Shown here: piece by piece, positions 16,921 to 24,306 of the stretch | Numbering within the stretch: position 1 is the stretch's first letter | How the letters are laid out: the number at the start of each line of letters is the position of its first letter | From: Anaerolineales bacterium | Lineage (GTDB): Bacteria; Chloroflexota; Anaerolineae; Anaerolineales; Villigracilaceae | Direction of reading: 5' to 3' | Length of the DNA: 26,755 bases | Assembly (NCBI GenBank): GCA_016928525.1 | Contig: JAFGKO010000053.1 | Location: 1 to 26,755, forward strand | Notes under the pieces: generated by a model | Database searches by the model: none | What the model was told of the DNA's origin: nothing | Seen by the model: only the letters and a program-made list of their open reading frames with translations | Made by a program: the position numbers and the translations under genes

Positions 16921-17601
16921 ATGAAAAAAACAATCTTCCTTCCCATGATTTTGACCTTTCTATTGGCAGCTTGTAGTGGAAATGCCGTACCTGCTCCAGA
17001 CACCAATACAGACATGCAAATGGACTCAAATGCCCGCGAGCTTCCCTTATCGACAAAACTCGCCATCGGTACATTGAAACTCGAAGGGACCGAGTTCGCC
17101 GTCGCTTCAGACCAGGCCGCCGACCTGCTCCCGTTATGGCAGGTACTCAACAGCCTCAGCAGCAGCGACACGGCAGCGCCTGAAGAGGTCACCGCCATCA
17201 CAGAGCAGATCCAGGAAACGATGACCCCGGAACAACTCGCAGCCATTGACGACATGAACCTCACTGGCGAAAGTATCTTTGCCACCATGCAGGAGTTGGG
17301 ATTGGTCAATGCGCCGCAGGCCAACGCTTCAGGCACGCCTCAAGCCGGTGCAGGCTTTGGCGGCGGGCAAGGCCAGGGACCGGGCGGTGGTTTCGCCCCC
17401 GATGGTGGTCCGGGTGGAGGAGCCCCGGGAGGCGGACCCGGCGGGGGCGGGGGCTTTGGCGGAGGCGAAGTCTCTCCTGAGCAACTGGCTACTGCACAGG
17501 CGCTTCGCGCTGAAGGTGGCGGCGCTGGCTTTGGCAACCGCATGATGACACCCTTGGTGGAAGCCGTCATAAAACTGCTGGAGTCGAAAACAGGTTCTTG
17601 A
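16921..17601 (+). CDS. Uncharacterised lipoprotein, MacAB-associated family (intact copy 2)
   Basis: This 226-residue lipoprotein has lipobox Cys18 (FLLAAC). It matches copy 1 throughout: LAIGTLKLEGTEFAVASDQA, ADLLPLWQVLNSLSSSDT, ITEQIQETMTPEQLAAIDDM and NLTGESIFATMQELGLV. The linker (about 140-195) is almost entirely Gly/Pro/Phe (GGGQGQGPGGGF, GGPGGGAPGGGPGGGGGFGGG), followed by a second 'SPEQLATAQAL' element and the helix MMTPLVEAVIKLLESKTG. It starts 11 nt after the permease stop with AAGAGGA 6 nt before ATG, so it belongs to the MacAB-like operon. A helical sensor or substrate-handling accessory is conceivable but unproven. Confidence 0.82.
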   Translation: MKKTIFLPMILTFLLAACSGNAVPAPDTNTDMQMDSNARELPLSTKLAIGTLKLEGTEFAVASDQAADLLPLWQVLNSLSSSDTAAPEEVTAITEQIQETMTPEQLAAIDDMNLTGESIFATMQELGLVNAPQANASGTPQAGAGFGGGQGQGPGGGFAPDGGPGGGAPGGGPGGGGGFGGGEVSPEQLATAQALRAEGGGAGFGNRMMTPLVEAVIKLLESKTGS

Positions 17602-17624
17602 GTTAGCCCAATGAAACACACTTT

Positions 17625-19106
17625 ATGACGAAGTCAATGAACACTACAGCCACCCCTGGTATTAAAGGCAAGCTTTCCACTCTAAAAGAACATCCCCGCA
17701 GGGCGATCCTGCTGGCGGTCTTCGTTCTTTTAGCCGTGGCAGGTGGACTGGCATATTCCATCCGGGCGCGCCAGGCCGCCACGGCGAGTTCGGAACCTGC
17801 CCTCCAGACAGCCACCGTGCGTCAGGGCAGCCTGGTCATTTCTGCCAGCGGATCCGGCACCCTGGCAGCTTCCGATGAAAAGGAACTCGCCTTCTCAGCC
17901 GGCGGGCAGGTGACCGGTATCTTCGTCAAACCCGGCGACTACGTGGAGGCAGGCACCCTCCTGGCTCAAGTTGACGCCCAGGAAGCCCAGGCCACTTATG
18001 CCCAGGCAAAACATGAGTATCAGGAACTTACCTCCGCTGCAGCCATCGCTTCCGCCCAACAGCAGGTGGCGCAAGCGCAAACCGAGTTGATGTCGGCCAA
18101 ATACCAATTGGAATATTTGATCAGTCCCAAAGTGCTCTACTGGGAAATGGAAATCGCAAAGGGCGAACAAACAGTCGAAGAGGCACAAGCGTCTGCGGAA
18201 GCATTCCCGTCCGATCAAGAGGCGCAACAAACGCTGCAGAAGGCTAAGGATTACCTCGGTTTCGCGCAGGATAGTCTCGAGGAAGCCTGGGAGCTTTATT
18301 ATGACGAATACGTGCCAGAAACCTTTCGGCTCCTTGAAGATGGGAACGAGGTGGATATTTACGCCGTCCCGGGCGACCTGGAAATCCGTCTGGCCCGCAC
18401 TGCGATCGAGGAAGCCCAAAAAAATTTAAGGGATAGTCAGGATTATTACAATGTGTTGGCGGGAGGCCCGCTGCCGGATGATATGAGCAGCGACGCTCTC
18501 GTCGCACTCCAGCAAGCCAAACGCGACCTTCAAGATGCCCAAACCGTTTTAGAGGACACAAAAATCGTTGCGCCGATCACAGGCACCATCCTGTCCGTGG
18601 ACGCTTCGGTAGGCAGCACGGTCGATACGGGGACGGTCATCAGCATGGCCGACTTGAGCCAGCTCGAACTGGATTTCTACCTGGACGAAACAGACTGGAA
18701 TCTGGTTGCCGTTGGCGACCAGGTGGAAGCCACCTTCACTGCCCTGCCGGATCAGGCCTTTAGCGGCCACGTCACCCAGTTGGATACGGAACTTTACCAA
18801 AGCAATAATACTTCCGTGGTCAAAGGCATCGTGCAATTAGACAGCGCCCCGGCTGGGCTCGAACTCCCCATTGGAACCAGCGCGACCATTGATATCATCC
18901 ATGCGCAAGTTGAGAATGCCGTGCTCGTGCCCATCGAAGCGCTGCATGAAACTGCGCGTGGCAAATACACGGTTTTCGTAATCGAAAATGGTACGCCCAT
19001 ATCGCGCGTGGTCGAGATCGGCTTGCAAGACCAATTGTATGCCGAGGTGAAGTCCGGCTTGAAAGCTGGTGATGTGGTCTCGACCAGCCCGGTGAACACA
19101 GATTAA
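17625..19106 (+). CDS. MacA-like efflux adaptor, copy 2
   Basis: This 493-residue paralogue of the adaptor at 13456 has the same plan: N-terminal anchor (RRAILLAVFVLLAVAGGLAYS, about 25-45), first lipoyl half (SGSGTLAASDEKELAFSAGG, FVKPGDYVEAGTLLAQVDAQ), helical hairpin (about 125-305), second half (TKIVAPITGTILSVDASVGS), then DETDWNLVAVGDQVEATFTA and VLVPIEALHETARGKYTVFV. No ATPase or permease follows it, so it either shares the upstream transporter, perhaps as a mixed adaptor assembly, or serves one encoded elsewhere. The start is uncertain: ATG 17625 overlaps a five-codon mini-frame (17611-17628) by ATGA, and ATG 17637 is an in-frame alternative. Neither has a clear Shine-Dalgarno, which favours reinitiation from the lipoprotein gene. 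Confidence 0.9.
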   Translation: MTKSMNTTATPGIKGKLSTLKEHPRRAILLAVFVLLAVAGGLAYSIRARQAATASSEPALQTATVRQGSLVISASGSGTLAASDEKELAFSAGGQVTGIFVKPGDYVEAGTLLAQVDAQEAQATYAQAKHEYQELTSAAAIASAQQQVAQAQTELMSAKYQLEYLISPKVLYWEMEIAKGEQTVEEAQASAEAFPSDQEAQQTLQKAKDYLGFAQDSLEEAWELYYDEYVPETFRLLEDGNEVDIYAVPGDLEIRLARTAIEEAQKNLRDSQDYYNVLAGGPLPDDMSSDALVALQQAKRDLQDAQTVLEDTKIVAPITGTILSVDASVGSTVDTGTVISMADLSQLELDFYLDETDWNLVAVGDQVEATFTALPDQAFSGHVTQLDTELYQSNNTSVVKGIVQLDSAPAGLELPIGTSATIDIIHAQVENAVLVPIEALHETARGKYTVFVIENGTPISRVVEIGLQDQLYAEVKSGLKAGDVVSTSPVNTD

Positions 19107-19137
19107 CCGCAGACGGCCGAAAAAAATACCTGTAGCT

Positions 19138-19146
19138 TGGTATACT
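19138..19146 (+). promoter_or_regulatory. Extended -10 promoter of the two-component genes
   Basis: TGG followed by TATACT (19141-19146) is an extended -10 element with no good -35 box. A short inverted pair CTGTA (19130-19134) / TACAG (19153-19157) brackets it. The predicted start near 19153 leaves a leader of about 105 nt before the response-regulator ATG. Confidence 0.5.
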
Positions 19147-19258
19147 GAAATTTACAGAGCACCGCATAAATATTTGAACAAAAAATCTGTTGGTTTCGAG
19201 CAATACGGTGAGCAGCAAGTTCAGAAGTTTATGCAAGAAGCGGTAGAAAGACATAAAC

Positions 19259-19942
19259 ATGTCAAAAACAATTATGGTCGTTGATGACGAAAAACGTCTG
19301 GTCTCTCTGGTAGAAAGCTATCTCACTCAGGAAGGCTATCACGTGGTTTCTGCTTACAACGGCAAGGAAGCCCTGCCAGTCGCCAGTCGCGAAAAACCTG
19401 ATCTCATCATCCTCGATCTCATGATGCCCGAAATGGACGGCTATGCGTTTATGCGCGAGCACCGCAAAGAACAGGACACGCCGATCATCCTGCTCACCGC
19501 CCGCGTGGACGATGACGAGCGCGTCATCGGTCTCGAATTGGGTGCGGACGATTACATCACCAAGCCATTCAGGCCGCGCGAACTGGTAGCGCGTGTTCGG
19601 GCTGTGTTGCGCCGGGCAGGCAAGACAGAACCACAGGCTAAAGTGTTGCAGGTGGCAGATATCACCCTGGACAGGGATACGCGCGAGGTAACGGTAGCAG
19701 ACAAATCAGTCGATCTGACGCCCTCGGAGTTCGACCTGCTGGCAGCCCTGATGACCAGTCCTGGTCGCGTCTTCTCGCGCCTCGACCTGCTCGACATCCT
19801 GCAAGGGATTCGCTACGAGGGTTATGAGCGCACCATCGATACCCACATCAAGAACCTGCGCGCCAAGATTGAACCGGATTCGCGCTCACCGCGCTATATC
19901 GAAACCGTCTATGGCGTTGGTTACCGTTTCAGGAGAGAGTAA
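19259..19942 (+). CDS. OmpR/PhoB-family response regulator
   Basis: This 227-residue two-component transcription factor has receiver-domain residues D9, D10 and phospho-acceptor D53 (LIILDLMMPEMDG), T80 (IILLTAR) and K102 (DDYITKPF). The winged-helix DNA-binding domain occupies about 130-225: DLTPSEFDLLAALMTSPGRV, GYERTIDTHIKNLRAKIEPD and YIETVYGVGYRF. Regulators of this class bind pairs of about 10-11-bp direct repeats, the spacing seen upstream of the VTC and first adaptor genes in this window, so it is a candidate regulator of both. PhoB or another homologue encoded elsewhere is an equal alternative. The ribosome site is weak (AGAAAG). Its stop lies 3 nt before the kinase start. Confidence 0.95.
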   Translation: MSKTIMVVDDEKRLVSLVESYLTQEGYHVVSAYNGKEALPVASREKPDLIILDLMMPEMDGYAFMREHRKEQDTPIILLTARVDDDERVIGLELGADDYITKPFRPRELVARVRAVLRRAGKTEPQAKVLQVADITLDRDTREVTVADKSVDLTPSEFDLLAALMTSPGRVFSRLDLLDILQGIRYEGYERTIDTHIKNLRAKIEPDSRSPRYIETVYGVGYRFRRE

Positions 19943-19945
19943 ACG

Positions 19946-21289
19946 ATGCGCTCGATTACACTCAAGATGGTGCTCGCCTTTCTCGGCATTGCTCTTGTCA
20001 GCATCGTGCTCATTGTGTTGCTGGCGCGCTGGAACACGGGTACGGAATTCTCCCGCTTTGTATCAGACCGTTGGGGAGCAGAAATGGTCGAAACCCTTGC
20101 AAACCACTACCGCACGAATAATTCATGGGAGGGGTTGGAAAAATCTCTTACAACCTTCAACAATCCACCGAAACCAGGTGACGACCTGCCACGCGCGTCA
20201 TTTTTCACGCTGGTGGATGTAAACGGTCAGATTATTTCTGCGGGACCAGGCTATCGCCTCGGCGAGCACGTCCAGCAATTTGAGCTTGAGCAGGGCATCC
20301 CTATTGAAGTGGATGGGGAAATAGTGGGCACTCTTGTCATGGGACGGATCCCCTTCGAACGAAATCCGCGCGAGGAAGAATTTATCCAGCGCGTCAATCG
20401 AATGCTAGTATACAGTGCTCTAGGCGCGTCCCTGGTGGCCCTGCTGCTGGGCGTTTTCCTCTCACGAACGCTCACCCGCCCCATCCGCGAACTGACCGAG
20501 GCCACACAAGCAGTTGCGGGAGGCAACCTGGGGCTGCAGGTTCCCCTCCGGTCTAAAGATGAAATGGGGGAACTGGCCGCCTCCTTCAATAAAATGAGCT
20601 CTGACCTGGCACGCTCTACGGATGCACGCAAACAAATGACCGCTGACATCGCCCACGAATTGCGCACACCGCTCAGCCTGATCATCGGTCATGCAGACGC
20701 TGTCCATGACGGGGTGTTGCCACCTACCAGGGAGAATTTCGAGATCATCCGTGAAGAAGCGCTGCGCCTGGAACATCTGGTGGATGATTTGCGCACGCTG
20801 TCACTGGCGGATGCCGGTGAACTTAGCATCAATCCGCAGCCTGTATCCCCGCAAAAGCTATTGGACGATTTGCAGGCAACTTATCAGCATATTGCCAGTC
20901 AGAAAAACGTAAAAATTCAACTGGACGCTGCGTCTGATATTTCAATGCTCAACATCGATCCCGACCGAATAACCCAGGTGCTGACCAATATCCTCGACAA
21001 TGCCCTGCAACATACCCCGGAAGGTGGACAGATCAATTTGTCCGCTAGGAGTGTGCAAAACGGCGTTGAATTATCGATTCAAGATAACGGCCCTGGCATC
21101 GAAGGCGAAGATGTCAACCGTATCTTTGAACGATTCTACCGTACTGATACAGCCCGCCACCGGGACAATGGCGGTTCTGGCCTGGGGTTGGCAATTGCCA
21201 AGTCCATTGTGCAGGCACACAACGGACAGATCTGGGCTGAAAATGCGCCAGAGCAGGGTTTAATTGTAACCATTCAATTGCCGATTTGA
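19946..21289 (+). CDS. Sensor histidine kinase
   Basis: This 447-residue membrane kinase is cognate to the preceding regulator. It has an N-terminal helix (about 8-28), an extracytoplasmic sensor of about 125 residues with no recognised fold, a second helix (VYSALGASLVALLLGVFLSR, about 155-174), a HAMP domain (to about 225), HisKA with phospho-accepting H237 in ADIAHELRTP, and HATPase_c with the N box NILDNALQHTP, the DNGPGIE box, FERFYR and the G box GGSGLGLAIAKS. The layout resembles BaeS-type envelope-stress kinases, which often regulate efflux. GGAGAGAG overlaps the end of the regulator gene 7 nt before the ATG, indicating one operon. The signal is unknown. Confidence 0.95.
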   Translation: MRSITLKMVLAFLGIALVSIVLIVLLARWNTGTEFSRFVSDRWGAEMVETLANHYRTNNSWEGLEKSLTTFNNPPKPGDDLPRASFFTLVDVNGQIISAGPGYRLGEHVQQFELEQGIPIEVDGEIVGTLVMGRIPFERNPREEEFIQRVNRMLVYSALGASLVALLLGVFLSRTLTRPIRELTEATQAVAGGNLGLQVPLRSKDEMGELAASFNKMSSDLARSTDARKQMTADIAHELRTPLSLIIGHADAVHDGVLPPTRENFEIIREEALRLEHLVDDLRTLSLADAGELSINPQPVSPQKLLDDLQATYQHIASQKNVKIQLDAASDISMLNIDPDRITQVLTNILDNALQHTPEGGQINLSARSVQNGVELSIQDNGPGIEGEDVNRIFERFYRTDTARHRDNGGSGLGLAIAKSIVQAHNGQIWAENAPEQGLIVTIQLPI

Positions 21290-21478
21290 CAGGCAATTTG
21301 GATACCGGCATAGATCCAATTAACAAGCGTAACAAGAGCAATCAAAAAAGGGTTGCTGATGTAGTAGTTTTTGGCCTTTGATTCTTACAAAAAAATCATT
21401 ATTTTTTAAGCAAAAATTTAACCAAAAAGGTGAAAATTATCAAATTACATAAAGGCGGACTTTCCCAAGGAGATGTTT
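21290..21478 (+). other. AT-rich intergenic region before the DUF2231 gene
   Basis: This 189-nt stretch is far richer in A/T than its surroundings. It contains a weak inverted pair AGCAA/TTGCT near 21338-21358 and several A- and T-runs. No terminator with a proper stem and no convincing -35/-10 pair was found. It probably contains the promoter for the DUF2231-cytochrome pair. Confidence 0.4.
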
Positions 21479-21913
21479 ATGGACTTAATTAACCGTATCA
21501 TTCATGCAATCACAGAAGTTCACCCCATCCACCCGATGATGGTGCACTTTCCCATCGCGCTCACCGGAGCAGGTTTGTTTTTTATCTTGCTTGCCCTCTG
21601 GAAAAACAAGGCTTTTTTCGAGCAAGCTGCTTTTGCTAACATCGCGCTGGCAACAGTCAGCACCCTCGCCGCAGGCATTACTGGCCTGTACGACAACCAG
21701 GTCAATTACGTTGGTGATGCGCCCAACGCCGGGCTCAAGATAATCTTAGCCATTACGCTCTTTCTCGTCACTACTGCCACCGCCATTGCCCGCTGGAAAA
21801 AACCGGATTTGCTCGAAAAATCAAAACCCCTGTACGTAGCCGCCTACTTTGTCAGTTTCGGATTGGCCATCACCCTGGCCTTCCTGGGCGGTATCATTCT
21901 TTACGGATTTTAA
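21479..21913 (+). CDS. DUF2231 domain-containing membrane protein
   Basis: This 144-residue protein has four hydrophobic helices (about 22-41, 52-74, 81-101 and 116-140). The DUF2231 hallmark HPIHPMMVHFPIALTGAG (15-32) has its closely spaced histidines in the first helix, followed by AGITGLYD and APNAGLK. Histidines at the membrane surface suggest haem or metal binding, but no function is established for the family. ATG 21479 is preferred over ATG 21473 because AAGGAG (21467-21472) abuts the latter and is 6 nt from the former. It lies 18 nt upstream of a c-type cytochrome gene; this pairing suggests electron transfer at the membrane. Confidence 0.88.
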   Translation: MDLINRIIHAITEVHPIHPMMVHFPIALTGAGLFFILLALWKNKAFFEQAAFANIALATVSTLAAGITGLYDNQVNYVGDAPNAGLKIILAITLFLVTTATAIARWKKPDLLEKSKPLYVAAYFVSFGLAITLAFLGGIILYGF

Positions 21914-21931
21914 AAATATCCAGGAGACAAA

Positions 21932-22438
21932 ATGATTAACAATAAACCCATTCTTGTTCTGACCCTCAGCTTGCTCGCCAGCCTAGTTTTGGCGGGATGT
22001 GGGACTCAGGCTGCATCTGAACCGGTTGCTATTGAAGCGCCACAAAACGCGGACCAGCAGCCTGCTCCTACTGAAATGGCTGCACCTGCCCCGACAGAGG
22101 TTCCTGCCGAGGCGCCCGCAGAGGTTCCAACCGAAGCTCCAGCAGAAGTGTCGAGTGCAGCTGTCAGTTTCACCAATGACGTGATGCCCATCATCCAGAG
22201 CCGCTGTATCAACTGCCACGGTGGTGACCGCATCGAAGAAGGCCTGGTCATGCACAGCTACGACGAGCTTCTGGCTGGTTCCGAGAACGGCCCCGTGATC
22301 ATACCAGGCGATGTAGCTAATAGCCTTCTGGTAGAACTGGTCACCAACCAGAAAATGCCCAAACGCGGTCCTAAGTTGACCCCGCCCCAGGTACAGATCA
22401 TCACCGACTGGGTTGCCGCCGGCGCACTGAATAATTAA
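21932..22438 (+). CDS. Monohaem c-type cytochrome lipoprotein
   Basis: This 168-residue protein has lipobox Cys23 (LVLAGC). A Pro/Ala/Glu/Thr stalk (about 35-73, repeats of 'PAEAPAEVPTE') holds a small cytochrome domain (about 75-168) away from the membrane. The haem motif CINCH is at 92-96; Met142 in NQKMPKRGPKLTP is the likely sixth ligand. VSFTNDVMPIIQSRCINCHG, IIPGDVANSLLVELV and PPQVQIITDWVAAGAL fit the planctomycete-type cytochrome C domain (PF07635). It probably shuttles electrons on the outer face of the membrane with the preceding DUF2231 protein. AGGAG sits close to the ATG. The gene ends at a strong terminator. Confidence 0.92.
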   Translation: MINNKPILVLTLSLLASLVLAGCGTQAASEPVAIEAPQNADQQPAPTEMAAPAPTEVPAEAPAEVPTEAPAEVSSAAVSFTNDVMPIIQSRCINCHGGDRIEEGLVMHSYDELLAGSENGPVIIPGDVANSLLVELVTNQKMPKRGPKLTPPQVQIITDWVAAGALNN

Positions 22439-22458
22439 AAAATCCTTTTTCTATACTA

Positions 22459-22496
22459 AAAAAACAGGTGAGGTTTTACATTTCACCTGTTTTTTC
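22459..22496 (+). terminator. Rho-independent terminator after the cytochrome gene
   Basis: ACAGGTGA (22464-22471) pairs with TCACCTGT (22483-22490) around an 11-nt loop. A flanking A-run pairs with the following T-run, and the transcript ends in six T residues. Confidence 0.9.
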
Positions 22497-22547
22497 ATTT
22501 ACACTCGTTCCATTTATTACCAAAAACCCCTCCCCAGAGGGGTGTAA

Positions 22548-22590
22548 AGCGACCATCGTTCGCTTATAATAAGAGCGACCGTTAGTCGCT
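22548..22590 (+). promoter_or_regulatory. Autoregulated promoter of the TetR gene with two operators
   Basis: Two 17-bp dyads, AGCGACCATCGTTCGCT (22548-22564) and AGCGACCGTTAGTCGCT (22574-22590), flank a -10 box TATAAT (22565-22570). Their centres are 26 bp apart. Both fit AGCGACC-N4-K-TCGCT. A repressor bound at either site would block RNA polymerase. A 7-bp hairpin (ACCCCTC 22526-22532 with GAGGGGT 22537-22543) lies just upstream, and no clear -35 box is seen. Confidence 0.7.
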
Positions 22591-22604
22591 TTTAGGAAAT
22601 TACA

Positions 22605-23198
22605 ATGCCAAAAGGTGTCCCCCTCACAGAAGAAGAACAACAGCGTCGTCGCAAAGAAATCTTTGACGCCTCAGTGCATCTATTCCTGGATAAAGGCTTC
22701 AATGAAACCACCTTGCGCGAAATCGCTAAAGCCGCTGGGATAGGAAAATCCACACTTTACGATTATTTCACATCCAAGGACGAAATTCTGGTTTCCTATT
22801 TCGAAAATGAGATCCAGAAAATTACCGAACGTGCGCAAGAAATCGCCAGGCAGGAACTGGATATTTCGGAAAAGCTCAGGCGTATTATGCAAATGCACCT
22901 GGAATACCTGGTCGATAACAAAAACTTTTATTTAAAGCTTACTATCGCATCGCAAACGCTGCCTTTGGGTAGCCAGGAAAAAATCCAGGCCAAACGTCAC
23001 GCCTATCAAGACATGCTGCGCGCGCTCATCGAAGATGGGATCCGCAGGGAAGAACTCCGACCCATCAATCCATTATTGGCTGCCCGTAGCGTATTCAACC
23101 TGCTCGCAACCGCGGTATTCACCTCCCGGCCGACGGGAACCCCGGAAGAAATGCTGGAAGATGCCTTCGATATCTTTTTCAATGGAATTCAAGCCTAA
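22605..23198 (+). CDS. TetR-family transcriptional regulator
   Basis: This 197-residue repressor has an N-terminal TetR domain: RRRKEIFDASVHLFLDKGFN, ETTLREIAKAAGIGKSTLYD and YFTSKDEILVSYF, with the recognition helix at about 45-55. The all-helical ligand-binding half (about 65-197) includes LEYLVDNKNFYLKLTIASQT and a final amphipathic helix. AGGA (22594-22597) is 7 nt before the ATG. Operators matching AGCGACC-N4-K-TCGCT lie twice in its own promoter and once just downstream before the methyltransferase-like genes, so it probably represses itself and those genes until an effector binds. The effector is not predictable from sequence. Confidence 0.94.
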   Translation: MPKGVPLTEEEQQRRRKEIFDASVHLFLDKGFNETTLREIAKAAGIGKSTLYDYFTSKDEILVSYFENEIQKITERAQEIARQELDISEKLRRIMQMHLEYLVDNKNFYLKLTIASQTLPLGSQEKIQAKRHAYQDMLRALIEDGIRREELRPINPLLAARSVFNLLATAVFTSRPTGTPEEMLEDAFDIFFNGIQA

Positions 23199-23210
23199 AA
23201 ATTTTACCAA

Positions 23211-23235
23211 AATGAGCGACCGGCGTTCGCTCATT
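23211..23235 (+). promoter_or_regulatory. Third TetR operator, upstream of the methyltransferase-like genes
   Basis: AATGAGCGA (23211-23219) and TCGCTCATT (23227-23235) are perfect 9-bp arms around a 7-bp spacer. The core 23215-23231 fits the same 17-bp consensus as the two sites in the TetR promoter. It abuts the Shine-Dalgarno (GGAG 23236-23239) of the next reading frame. Its strong dyad could also form an RNA hairpin, but no T-run follows. Confidence 0.7.
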
Positions 23236-23245
23236 GGAGAAAGCG

Positions 23246-23559
23246 ATGATAAATACATCAATGTCACTAGAGATCAAAAGCAAGATCTTAAAAGTGTCAC
23301 TGGGTATGGTCGGATATGCGGCCCTGCTCATCCTGACTTCCGGAAAATGGGATTGGCTCTGGGGCTGGGTATACATCATCCTGTTGACCCTCGCAATGGC
23401 GACGCATGTCCTTGTCCTCATGCCCATCAATCCCGCACTGCTTGCAGATCGCGCTGGAGGTTTGCGCCAGCCGGGTACCAAACGCTTCAGAAGGAACTCG
23501 ATGGGTATTCCGATTATGCCAAACAGGTTCGCTATCGTTTGATACCGGGCATCTGGTAG
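23246..23559 (+). pseudogene. Isoprenylcysteine methyltransferase-like gene with large internal deletion
   Basis: The first part (from ATG 23246) encodes two membrane helices and LMPINPALLADRAGGLRQPG then TKRF, matching the N-terminal 85 residues of the intact paralogue downstream. At 23483-23488 the sequence switches frame and resumes as TLQKELDGYSDYAKQVRYRL followed by IPGIW (stop at 23557-23559), matching the paralogue's last 25 residues. About 128 residues are missing, including the SAM-binding GPYRFIRHPAY region, and the join is out of frame: translation from 23246 stops at 23542. The gene keeps a good Shine-Dalgarno and the operator upstream. A membrane peptide of 98 residues could still be made, but methyltransferase activity cannot. 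Confidence 0.75.
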
Positions 23560-23572
23560 TAAGGAGCAGGTC

Positions 23573-24289
23573 ATGTCAGAAGAAAATACATCTACACCCA
23601 TTACGCCGAATCAAGCCGCGCTGAAAATGCTTGCCGGTTTTATAGCCACACTCCTTTTGAGCGCCGCCTTGATATTCGCTGGAGCAGGTCGACTCAACTG
23701 GACTCTGGGATGGATTTTTGTCACCGCGTGGATCGTGCCGAAGCTGATCTTCCTCATCCTTTTACGCTGGCGCGACCCAGATCTGCTAGTCGAGCGCGCG
23801 ACCCGCCATAAAAACACCCAGCGCTATGACCGAATCATATTGCCAGTTTACTTTGTGTTTGCATTTGGAACCTTTATTGTTGCCAGCCTGGATGGGGGTC
23901 GTTTCCGCTGGTCGGGCGAATTGCCAATTGTATTGATCGTTGTGGCTTATATCATCTACCTGTTGGGAAACAGCCTGGCAGGCTGGGCGATCAACTCCAA
24001 TCCATTCTTCTCAGCCGAATCGCGCCTCCAGACAGACCGGGATCAAAAAGTTTCCAGCAGTGGACCCTATCGCTTCATCCGTCACCCCGCCTATTCCGCC
24101 GCCTTTCTGCTCTGGATCACGACAGGTCCCATGCTCGCATCGTGGTTGGCTGTCATTCCTGGCTTCCTGGCCGGGTTGACGATGATTATTCGAACTATTT
24201 ACGAAGATCGCATGTTGAAAGCCGAACTTCCCGGCTATGCTGAGTACGCCCGGCAGGTGCGTTATCGCCTGGTGCCCGGAATTTGGTAA
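23573..24289 (+). CDS. Isoprenylcysteine carboxyl methyltransferase-family membrane protein
   Basis: This 238-residue integral membrane protein has about five to six helices (23-39, 43-63, 88-107, 118-138, 173-205). The C-terminal signature NPFFSAESRLQTDRDQKVSS, then GPYRFIRHPAYSAAFLLWIT (164-183) and MLKAELPGYAEYARQVRYRL then VPGIW, is that of the ICMT/PEMT-like methyltransferase superfamily, in which RHP-Y contributes to the SAM site. Bacterial members methylate unknown small lipophilic substrates; prenylated proteins are not expected here. AAGGAG (23561-23566) is 6 nt before the ATG. It follows a broken paralogue by 13 nt and is probably under TetR control through the operator at 23211. 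Confidence 0.88.
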   Translation: MSEENTSTPITPNQAALKMLAGFIATLLLSAALIFAGAGRLNWTLGWIFVTAWIVPKLIFLILLRWRDPDLLVERATRHKNTQRYDRIILPVYFVFAFGTFIVASLDGGRFRWSGELPIVLIVVAYIIYLLGNSLAGWAINSNPFFSAESRLQTDRDQKVSSSGPYRFIRHPAYSAAFLLWITTGPMLASWLAVIPGFLAGLTMIIRTIYEDRMLKAELPGYAEYARQVRYRLVPGIW

Positions 24290-24306
24290 TCATTTTGGAG
24301 CAGAAA

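Noticed and set aside
22526..22543. Hairpin ACCCCTC/GAGGGGT followed, on the minus strand, by a T-run: a possible minus-strand terminator
   Set aside because: No minus-strand gene exists downstream of the tetR promoter to need one. Kept only as a note in the promoter entry.
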